8,275 nucleotides of DNA, taken from assembly GCA_026984385.1 (NCBI GenBank), contig JALSSH010000508.1, forward strand, positions 1-8,275. Direction: 5' to 3'. Both the position numbers and the translations under genes were made by a program. The number at the start of each line of letters is the position of its first letter. Position 1 is the stretch's first letter. The stretch is from Ardenticatenia bacterium. Lineage in GTDB: Bacteria > Chloroflexota > Anaerolineae > Aggregatilineales > Aggregatilineaceae. This document shows, piece after piece, positions 1 to 5,495 of this stretch. Under the pieces are notes generated by a model that was not told the DNA's origin, did not search any database, and worked only from the letters and a program-made list of their open reading frames with translations.

Positions 1-448
1 GCGTTGCCAGGGCTTTGCCGACGCGATGGCCGAGGCCGGCGGCACGGTGGACGTGCTGGCCGTTGACCTGGCCGACCCGACCGGCACGACCAACCGCATC
101 GGCGCGGCGATCTCTGCGGATGAGACCATTGACGCCGTTTTGGCGTTAGGCCCGACCGGCTCGCTGCCCGCGATGCAAGCGCTGGAAGAACAAGGGTTGC
201 TGGGCGATATGTTGCTGGCGACCTTTGACCTTTCGCCGGAAGTGCTCCAAGCGATCGAAGATGGCGACATGCTCTTTGCCATTGACCAGCAGCAATATAT
301 GCAAGGTTACCTGCCCATCGTGTACCTGACGCTGTATCTTTACAACTTGAACACGCCCGGCTCTTTCCTGATCCAAACCGGCCCCGGTTTTGTGACCCAG
401 GAAAACGCCGCTCAGGTGATTGACTACGCGGCGCGCGGCACACGGTAA
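1..448 (+). CDS. Sugar ABC transporter substrate-binding protein, C-terminal part (5' truncated by window)
   Basis: This is the last ~148 residues of a periplasmic sugar-binding protein of the Peripla_BP_4 / ribose-binding type. The reading frame is open from base 2, so the true start lies upstream. Visible family features are an alternating alpha/beta pattern and a segment reading AVLALGPTGSLPAMQALEE, which matches the conserved region where these proteins discuss the next-domain ligand contacts. It is followed by ATFDLSPEVLQAIEDGDMLFAIDQQQYMQGY, split here as ATFDLSPEVLQAI and FAIDQQQYMQGYLP; the latter is the usual hinge/ligand-contact stretch (often 'QQPYLQGY'-like). The protein would sit outside the membrane and deliver ligand to the permease encoded 101 bases downstream. 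The catabolic genes that follow make myo-inositol or a related cyclitol the likely ligand, which is inference. No signal peptide or lipobox can be seen because the 5' end is missing. Confidence 0.85.
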   Translation, partial: RCQGFADAMAEAGGTVDVLAVDLADPTGTTNRIGAAISADETIDAVLALGPTGSLPAMQALEEQGLLGDMLLATFDLSPEVLQAIEDGDMLFAIDQQQYMQGYLPIVYLTLYLYNLNTPGSFLIQTGPGFVTQENAAQVIDYAARGTR

Positions 449-462
449 TCGGATCGTTCCAG

Positions 463-491
463 CGGAGGGCGGGGGCTACCCCAGCCCTCCG
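463..491 (+). other. GC-rich hairpin between binding-protein and permease genes
   Basis: An 8-bp perfect inverted repeat (CGGAGGGC at 463-470, GCCCTCCG at 484-491) is extended inward, after one G/A mismatch, by four G-C pairs (472-475 with 479-482). The loop is CTA. The hairpin begins 14 bases after the stop codon of the binding-protein gene. There is no T-run after it, so a classical intrinsic terminator is unlikely. In sugar ABC operons a stem-loop at this position commonly protects the upstream message or reduces read-through, so that the binding protein is made in excess of the membrane components. That role is inferred here. Confidence 0.6.
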
Positions 492-549
492 TCATGCGTT
501 ATGCCCTACTTCGAACCAGGATGCAGTAGCCGTTCACGGGAAGGTAATC

Positions 550-1629
550 ATGTCAACGCAGGCACCAGCCGATATTCCTGAAAAAGATGAACGATTATTA
601 CAAGCAAGTTTCTTAAAAAGGCTGCTTCTCCGTCCGGAGTTGGGGGCGGTGAGCGGGGCCATTTTAGTGTGGGTTTTGTTAGCTATCGTGGCCGGAGAGC
701 GCGGCTTTCTCAGCTTGCGCGGCACGGCCAACTATTTGCAAGTGGCCGCTGAGCTGGGCATTTTGGCGGTGGCCGTCGCCTTGTTGATGATCGGCGGCGA
801 ATTCGATCTTTCCATCGGCTCGATCATCGGCGGCGCGGGCATGGTGATCGCCGTGTTGAGCGTCCAATACGGCTGGAACATCTGGGCCGCTATCGGCGTG
901 TCGCTGATCGTTTCGCTGGTCGTGGGCGCGCTCAACGGCTTGTTGGTCGTGCGCACCAAACTTCCCTCTTTCATCATCACTTTGGGCAGTTTGTTTATCA
1001 TTCGTGGTCTGACCATCGCCGAAACGCGCGGCATCACCGGACGAACCCAGGTCGGCGGAGTCAAGCATGTGCTCGGCTATGATTCGGCGGTCAAGTTTTT
1101 CGCCAGCACGCTCAAAATCCCAGACCCGGCCTCCAGCCGAGGATTGGACGCGGCCTTCCCGATCTCGATTTTCTGGTGGCTGCTGATCGCGGGCGTCGCG
1201 ACGTATATTTTGTTGCGCACCCGCCCGGGTAACTGGATTTTCGGCATCGGCGGAGACCCCCACGCGGCGCGTAATGTCGGCGTGCCGGTGGATCGGATGA
1301 AGGTTTTTCTCTTCATGGCGACGGCGGCCAGCGCTTGGTTGGTGGCGACCATCCAGGTCATCTCTTCCGGCAGCGCGGACACCTTGCGCGGACAATACCG
1401 CGAGTTTTACGCCATTATCGCGGTCGTGATCGGCGGCACGTTGCTGACCGGCGGTTATGGTTCGGCGATTGGGGCGGTTTTTGGCGCGCTGACGGTCGGC
1501 ATGGTGCAACAGGGGATCATCTTTACCGGCGTCGACTCGGATTGGTTTCAGGTTATCTTGGGCGTCATGTTGATTATCGCCGTACTCGTCAACAACTTCA
1601 TTCGCAAGCGCGCAGCGGAGGCGAAGTGA
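550..1629 (+). CDS. Sugar ABC transporter permease (BPD_transp_2 / RbsC-FrcC type)
   Basis: A 359-residue inner-membrane permease of the ribose/fructose/inositol importer family, which forms the translocation channel, probably as a homodimer. About ten hydrophobic segments are visible, at roughly residues 33-49, 66-82, 91-106, 111-130, 138-153, 208-222, 250-270, 285-296, 302-320 and 333-348. Family motifs include GGEFDLSIGS (82-91), NGLLVVRTKLPSFIITLG (129-146), the cytoplasmic EAA-like loop GGDPHAARNVGVPVDRMK (234-251) and GGTLLTGGYGSAIGA (295-309). The start at ATG 550 is supported by GGGAAGG at 538-544, five bases upstream. A ~30-residue polar N-terminal tail precedes the first membrane segment; its codons are clearly richer in A/T than the rest of the gene. 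The stop codon is separated by one base from the ATPase gene, so the two are very likely translationally coupled. Inositol as substrate is inferred from the neighbours. Confidence 0.93.
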   Translation: MSTQAPADIPEKDERLLQASFLKRLLLRPELGAVSGAILVWVLLAIVAGERGFLSLRGTANYLQVAAELGILAVAVALLMIGGEFDLSIGSIIGGAGMVIAVLSVQYGWNIWAAIGVSLIVSLVVGALNGLLVVRTKLPSFIITLGSLFIIRGLTIAETRGITGRTQVGGVKHVLGYDSAVKFFASTLKIPDPASSRGLDAAFPISIFWWLLIAGVATYILLRTRPGNWIFGIGGDPHAARNVGVPVDRMKVFLFMATAASAWLVATIQVISSGSADTLRGQYREFYAIIAVVIGGTLLTGGYGSAIGAVFGALTVGMVQQGIIFTGVDSDWFQVILGVMLIIAVLVNNFIRKRAAEAK

Positions 1630-1630
1630 G

Positions 1631-2470
1631 ATGAAAACCCCTATTGTAGAAGTCCGCAACATCTCAAAATATTTCGGCTCAGTGATCGCCCTCAACGGCG
1701 TTTCGATGGACCTTTACCCGAGCGAGGTGATGTGTTTGTTGGGGGACAACGGCGCGGGTAAGTCCACGTTGATCAAAATCCTTTCCGGCGTGCATCGGCC
1801 CGACGAGGGCGTGTATTTGGTCGAGGGCAAGGAAGTTCACTTCAACTCCCCACGCGACGCGCTCGATCTCGGCATCGCCACCGTTTACCAAGACTTGGCC
1901 ATGATCCCGCTGATGAGCGTGACGCGAAACTTTTTCCTCGGCTCGGAACTGACGGTCGGGCGGGGGCTGTTACGTCGCTTTGACGTGAAGCGCGCCCAGC
2001 GCATCGTGCGCGAAGAGCTGGGGAAGATGGGGATCGATATCCGCGACCCGCACCAACCGGTCGGCACGCTTTCCGGCGGGGAGCGGCAGTCGGTGGCGAT
2101 TGCGCGCGCGGTCTACTTCGGCGCCAAGGTGCTCATTTTGGACGAGCCGACCTCGGCGCTGGGCGTTAAGCAGGCGGGGACGGTGTTGCGCTATGTGGCG
2201 CAGGCGCGCGCGCGGGGGATCGCGGTCATCTTGATCACGCATAACCCGCACCACGCCTATCCCATCGGCGACCGCTTCACCATCCTCAAGCGGGGGCGCA
2301 CGCTGGGCACGTACACCAAAGCGGAGCTTTCTCGTGAGGAGATGATCCGCATGATGTCTGGCGGTGAGGAACTGGAAAAGCTCGAAGAGGAGCTGCGCGC
2401 TTTCGGTGATCAAGCCGCTCGTGGGCTGGCGAATGCGTTCCATGAGGAAGAACTCAGCGAGTGGGCGTGA
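1631..2470 (+). CDS. Sugar ABC transporter ATP-binding protein, single nucleotide-binding domain
   Basis: A 279-residue ATPase that powers the importer. All ABC motifs are present: Walker A GDNGAGKST (38-46), Q-loop Gln87 in VYQDLAM, signature LSGGERQ (147-153), Walker B VLILDEPTSALG (167-178) and the H-loop His204 in LITHNPHHA. It carries one nucleotide-binding domain, like FrcA of fructose importers. This is about half the length of RbsA or MglA, which are tandem duplications of ~500 residues, so the working transporter probably uses a homodimer of this subunit. The final ~35 residues (from about 245) are a highly charged, Glu-rich, probably helical tail rather than a second domain. The gene starts one base after the permease stop, with GGAG at 1617-1620. 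Its stop codon lies inside the left arm of a strong hairpin. Confidence 0.93.
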   Translation: MKTPIVEVRNISKYFGSVIALNGVSMDLYPSEVMCLLGDNGAGKSTLIKILSGVHRPDEGVYLVEGKEVHFNSPRDALDLGIATVYQDLAMIPLMSVTRNFFLGSELTVGRGLLRRFDVKRAQRIVREELGKMGIDIRDPHQPVGTLSGGERQSVAIARAVYFGAKVLILDEPTSALGVKQAGTVLRYVAQARARGIAVILITHNPHHAYPIGDRFTILKRGRTLGTYTKAELSREEMIRMMSGGEELEKLEEELRAFGDQAARGLANAFHEEELSEWA

Positions 2471-2488
2471 GCGTTCGCCGCTCACGCC
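2464..2488 (+). other. Perfect 10-bp hairpin overlapping the ATPase stop codon
   Basis: Bases 2464-2473 (GGCGTGAGCG) pair perfectly with 2479-2488 (CGCTCACGCC) around the five-base loop TTCGC. The TGA stop of the ATPase gene (2468-2470) is inside the left arm. No T-tract follows, so rho-independent termination in the textbook form is not supported. It marks the border between the transport and catabolic blocks and could act in mRNA stabilisation, processing or partial termination. Confidence 0.6.
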
Positions 2489-2583
2489 TCGTGCTGCAAG
2501 CGCGCTCTAGCAGGTGAGGTTTTGGGGATTGTCCCGAGTTTTTCAGCGCGGCAAGTGCTAGTGCAGGGTAAAGGGGCTTTGTG
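2489..2583 (+). promoter_or_regulatory. Leader between transport and catabolic genes, with the ribosome binding site of iolE
   Basis: This is the longest non-coding stretch inside the run apart from the 449-549 gap. AGGGG at 2572-2576 lies seven bases before ATG 2584 but only four before the in-frame GTG at 2581, so ATG 2584 is the better start. I looked for a sigma70-type promoter. TTGTCC at 2529-2534 is a possible -35, but nothing convincing stands at -10 spacing, so no promoter is called. A short direct repeat (AGTGC twice, within about 2555-2565) is present and may be chance. Confidence 0.4.
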
Positions 2584-3480
2584 ATGATTCGAGTGGCAAA
2601 CGCGCCTTGTTCGTGGGGCGTGATCGAGGGCATCGAAGGGGAGCGCTACGACTATGTGCGCGTGCTGGACGAAATCCAGGCAACGGGCTACGCGGGAACG
2701 GAGCTTGGCGATTGGGGCTTTATGCCCACCGATCCGGTGAAGCTGGCCGAAGAGCTGGCCTCTCGCAATCTGAGCTTGGTGGGGTCTTGGGTAAGCGTGA
2801 AGCTGCACGACCCGAACGAGCACGCCGCCAGCATCCGCGACGCGGTGCGCACGGCCAAGTTGCTGGCTGAGGTCGGCGGGTCTTCTGCTGTCATCGTGCT
2901 GGGCAATGACCCCTATGGCGACCCTTTCCGCACCAAGCACGCCGGGCGCGTCACGCCGCAAATGGCGATGGACGAGGCGACCTGGCGCGTCTTTGCGCAA
3001 GGGGCGAACGCTGTGGCGCGGCATGTGCGGGACGAGGCGGGCTTGCGCACGGTCTTTCATCACCACGTGGGGACGTGGGTGGAAACTCCCGCCGAAACGC
3101 AGCGCTTGATGGAGATGACCGATCCCGAGCTTTTGGGGCTGTGCTTTGACACCGGCCATTGGGCTTTTGGCGGCGGCGATCCGGTCGAGGGACTTCGCGC
3201 TCACGCCGAGCGCATTTGGCATGTGCACTTTAAGGACCACCAGCCGGAAGTGGCGCGGCAGTCTCGGCTCAACGAGTGGGACGGCCCTACCTCGGTCGGG
3301 CACGGCGTTTTTTGTGAGCTGGGGCAGGGCGACGTGGACTTCCCCGCCGTGCTGGAAACGCTGAAGGCTATCGGCTATGACGGGTGGATTGTCGTGGAGC
3401 AAGACGTGCTGCCCGGGATGGGCGCGCCCAAAGAAAGCGCCCAGCGCAACCGCGACTATCTGCGCTCGATTGGTTTGTGA
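2584..3480 (+). CDS. iolE: Inosose dehydratase-like sugar phosphate isomerase/epimerase TIM-barrel protein (IolE type)
   Basis: A 298-residue AP-endonuclease-2-type TIM barrel. The best match is IolE, which removes water from 2-keto-myo-inositol (scyllo-inosose) to give 3D-(3,5/4)-trihydroxycyclohexane-1,2-dione, the substrate of IolD. The opening VANAPCSWGV (4-13) and GYAGTELGDWG (35-45) resemble the family's first strands. HHHVGTWVE (159-167) is the IolE-like 'HHH-x-GT' signature. CFDTGHWAFGGGDPV (187-201), IWHVHFKD (211-218) and the C-terminal FCELGQGDVDFPAVL (243-257) and IVVEQD (269-274) are also typical. Asp189, His215 and Glu272 are probable metal ligands by analogy with the fold. Length agrees with IolE (~300). 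The related isomerases IolI and IolH share the fold and are the main alternatives, but the HHH-x-GT and VEQD motifs together with iolD downstream favour IolE. Ten bases separate it from iolB. Confidence 0.8.
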   Translation: MIRVANAPCSWGVIEGIEGERYDYVRVLDEIQATGYAGTELGDWGFMPTDPVKLAEELASRNLSLVGSWVSVKLHDPNEHAASIRDAVRTAKLLAEVGGSSAVIVLGNDPYGDPFRTKHAGRVTPQMAMDEATWRVFAQGANAVARHVRDEAGLRTVFHHHVGTWVETPAETQRLMEMTDPELLGLCFDTGHWAFGGGDPVEGLRAHAERIWHVHFKDHQPEVARQSRLNEWDGPTSVGHGVFCELGQGDVDFPAVLETLKAIGYDGWIVVEQDVLPGMGAPKESAQRNRDYLRSIGL

Positions 3481-3490
3481 GGGTGGGGCG

Positions 3491-4372
3491 ATGAAGTACA
3501 CGGCTGAAACGATGCTGATCAAAGCGCAAAACGACGGGGGCACGGGCGTTTTTGCCTCGGTGGAAGCGCAAAAAGCCGGTTGGGACTATCTCAATATGGC
3601 GGCGATCCGCCTGAACGCGGGCGAGCGCTTCGGCAAGGACACGGGCGAGTATGAAAACGCCATCGTGATCTTGGGCGGGCGCTGCACCATCACCACCAGC
3701 GACGGGACGTTCCAAAACGTTGGGCGTCGCCCGAACGTGTTTAGCGGGATGCCGTATGCGCTGTATATTTCGCGCCGCAAGAGCTTTGAGATCACGGCGC
3801 TGACGGACGACTTGGAATTTGCGTTGTGCTGGGTGCCCACCGACGAGGATCACCCGACCCAACTGGTCACGCCCTCCATGTGCCCCATCGAGATACGCGG
3901 CGGCGGCAACGCCACACGCCAGATCAACGGCATTATCCCGCCCGGGTTTGACTGTCATCGCATTGTGTGCGTGGAGGTGTACACGCCCTCCGGCAACTGG
4001 AGCAGCTATCCGCCACACAAACACGACGTGCACCGCGTGGACGCACAAGGCAACCTGTTGGAGGCGGACTTGGAGGAAATCTACTTCTACAAGATCGACA
4101 GGCCGGAGGGCTACGCCTATCAGCGCGTTTATAACGAGAGCGGCACGATTGACGCGCTGATGATGGCGCGCAACCATGACGTGGTGTTGGTGCCGGAAGG
4201 CTATCACCCGGTCGTGAGCGCGCACGGCTACACCACCTACTACCTCAACTTTCTGGCGGGTTCTGCCCAATCGCTCGCCAACAGCGACGATCCAACTTAC
4301 GCCTGGGTCAAGGAAACGTGGGCCGAGCGTGACCCGCGCTTGCCGCTGGTGAGTCTGGATATGGAAAAGTGA
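3491..4372 (+). CDS. iolB: 5-deoxy-glucuronate isomerase
   Basis: A 293-residue bicupin-type isomerase that converts 5-deoxy-D-glucuronate, the IolD product, to 2-deoxy-5-keto-D-gluconate. The second cupin carries the recognisable family block: WSSYPPHKHDVHR (170-182) with probable metal ligands His176 and His178, LEEIYFYKI (194-202) with a Glu ligand at 195 or 196, GYAYQRVY (207-214), and GYHPVVSAHGYTTYYLNFLAG (237-257, split here as GYHPVVSAHG and YTTYYLNFLAG) with His239 as the probable last ligand. An in-frame ATG exists at 3377 inside iolE, but ATG 3491 is preceded by GAGGG at 3479-3483, gives the family N-terminus and avoids a 100-base overlap. Length is slightly above the usual ~270. 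Identification is firm from the PPHKHD and YHP motifs and the operon setting. Confidence 0.93.
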   Translation: MKYTAETMLIKAQNDGGTGVFASVEAQKAGWDYLNMAAIRLNAGERFGKDTGEYENAIVILGGRCTITTSDGTFQNVGRRPNVFSGMPYALYISRRKSFEITALTDDLEFALCWVPTDEDHPTQLVTPSMCPIEIRGGGNATRQINGIIPPGFDCHRIVCVEVYTPSGNWSSYPPHKHDVHRVDAQGNLLEADLEEIYFYKIDRPEGYAYQRVYNESGTIDALMMARNHDVVLVPEGYHPVVSAHGYTTYYLNFLAGSAQSLANSDDPTYAWVKETWAERDPRLPLVSLDMEK

Positions 4373-4391
4373 GCCTCAGGGAAAAGCAGCC

Positions 4392-5483
4392 ATGACAACC
4401 TTTAAGAGCAAGTTACATCAAATGGCCGTCACCACGCCCACCGACTATTGGAACGACTCGTGTTCGGTCAAGGAGCTTACCTTTGCTATCGAGCACGGCG
4501 CGGTCGGGGCCACGAGCAACCCGACCATCGTCCTGAACGTGCTCAGGCAAGAGATGCCGCTTTGGCAGGAGCGTATCCCGGCCATCATCGCAGAAAACCC
4601 GACTTGGTCGGAAACCGAGATCATGTGGCGTGTCTTTGAAGAGGTGGGCATGAAGGGCGCGGAGTTGCTCTTGCCGGTCTTTGAGCGCGAGGGTGAGCGG
4701 AAGGGGCGGCTTTCGATCCAAACCGACCCGGCCAACTATCGCAACGCCGAGGCCCTTGTGCGGCAAGCTCGCCACTACGACGCGCTGATGCCCAATATGC
4801 AAGTCAAAATTCCGGTCACTTCCGCCGGCGTTCAGGCTATCGAAGAGGCCACGTATCACGGCGTGAACATCAACGCGACGGTGAGCTTTAGCGTGCCGCA
4901 GGCGGTCGCGGTGGCGGAGGCGGTCGAGCGCGGGTTGCAGCGCCGCGCCGCCGAAGGGCATGATGTTTCGAAGATGAGTCCGGTTTGCACGATCATGGTT
5001 GGGCGCGTGGACGATTGGATGCGGGTGGTCACCGAGCGCGACAACCTCATCCTCAACCCGGATTCCCTCCCTTGGGCGGGCGTGGCGGTGATGAAGAAGG
5101 CCTACCAAATCTACCAAGAGCGTGGCTATCGCGCGCGGTTGTTGGCGGCGGCCTATCGGCATCATCGGCACTGGTCGGAGTTCATCGGCGGCGACCTGGT
5201 GGTGAGTATGCCCTATAAGTGGCAGTTGCGCTTCAACGCCTCGGATATTGAGGTCAAGGAGCGAATGCACGTGCCCGTTGACCCGGCAATCGTGGACGAT
5301 CTTTACACCCATATCCCAGACTTCCGCAAAGCCTACGACGAAGACGGGATGACGGTGGAGGAATTCGACACTTACGGCGCTACTGTGCGGACACTGCGCG
5401 GCTTTATCGCCTCGGTGCACGAGCTAACCGCGTTGCTCCGTGAAGAATTTATGCTGCCCAACCCCGACGTGCGGCGGGGTTAA
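4392..5483 (+). CDS. Transaldolase-family protein; candidate 2-deoxy-5-keto-gluconate transaldolase/aldolase
   Basis: A 363-residue class I (Schiff-base) transaldolase-like TIM barrel. Judged against E. coli TalB, visible equivalents are Asp22 (in YWNDSC, TalB Asp17), Asn43 (GATSNPT, Asn35), the Schiff-base Lys139 (MQVKIPVT, Lys132), Asn161 and Thr163 (NATVSFS, Asn154/Thr156), Arg205 (MVGRVDDW, Arg181) and Arg256 (AAYRHHRHW, near Arg228). Two active-site positions differ: TalB Glu96 appears as Gln110 (RLSIQTDP) and TalB Phe178 as Met202. Gln at the former position is also seen in fructose-6-phosphate aldolase. It sits between iolB and iolD, 19 bases after iolB, with CAGGGA at 4377-4382. Its place suggests it acts on the IolB product or its phosphate to release malonate semialdehyde for IolA, replacing IolC/IolJ; this is inference. 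The alternative is an ordinary pentose-phosphate transaldolase carried in the operon. Family assignment is confident, the substrate is not. Confidence 0.85.
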   Translation: MTTFKSKLHQMAVTTPTDYWNDSCSVKELTFAIEHGAVGATSNPTIVLNVLRQEMPLWQERIPAIIAENPTWSETEIMWRVFEEVGMKGAELLLPVFEREGERKGRLSIQTDPANYRNAEALVRQARHYDALMPNMQVKIPVTSAGVQAIEEATYHGVNINATVSFSVPQAVAVAEAVERGLQRRAAEGHDVSKMSPVCTIMVGRVDDWMRVVTERDNLILNPDSLPWAGVAVMKKAYQIYQERGYRARLLAAAYRHHRHWSEFIGGDLVVSMPYKWQLRFNASDIEVKERMHVPVDPAIVDDLYTHIPDFRKAYDEDGMTVEEFDTYGATVRTLRGFIASVHELTALLREEFMLPNPDVRRG

Positions 5484-5487
5484 GGAG
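5482..5487 (+). promoter_or_regulatory. Ribosome binding site deciding the iolD start
   Basis: AAGGAG overlaps the stop codon of the transaldolase-like gene and lies eight bases before ATG 5496. Two in-frame TTG codons at 5490 and 5493 are only two and five bases away, so ATG 5496 is the likely start. The overlap suggests translational coupling. Confidence 0.6.
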
Positions 5488-5495
5488 ACTTGTTG

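Noticed and set aside
463..491. Intrinsic (rho-independent) terminator after the binding-protein gene
   Set aside because: The stem is strong, but the bases after it (TCATGCG...) contain no T-run, so it is listed only as a hairpin.
679..1695. Long open frame on the - strand opposite the permease gene (338 codons)
   Set aside because: It lies antisense to a clear membrane permease. Its translation is rich in Arg, Asp, His and Gln with no recognisable domain, which is typical of the shadow frame of a GC-rich gene.
2529..2561. Sigma70-type promoter before iolE
   Set aside because: A fair -35-like TTGTCC is present, but no acceptable -10 hexamer occurs at 16-18 bases, so the evidence is too weak to call.
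3377..3490. Possible longer N-terminus of iolB beginning inside iolE
   Set aside because: The extra 38 residues overlap the coding end of iolE, look like an out-of-frame read of it (Cys/Ala/Thr/Arg-rich), and ATG 3491 has its own ribosome binding site and the family N-terminus.
2482..3543. Long open frame on the - strand opposite iolE (353 codons)
   Set aside because: Antisense to a well-supported TIM-barrel gene, no family motifs, low-complexity His/Arg/Ala composition; a shadow frame.
4370..4380. Small palindrome TGAGCCTCA at the iolB stop codon
   Set aside because: Only four base pairs around one base; expected by chance in a sequence of this length.
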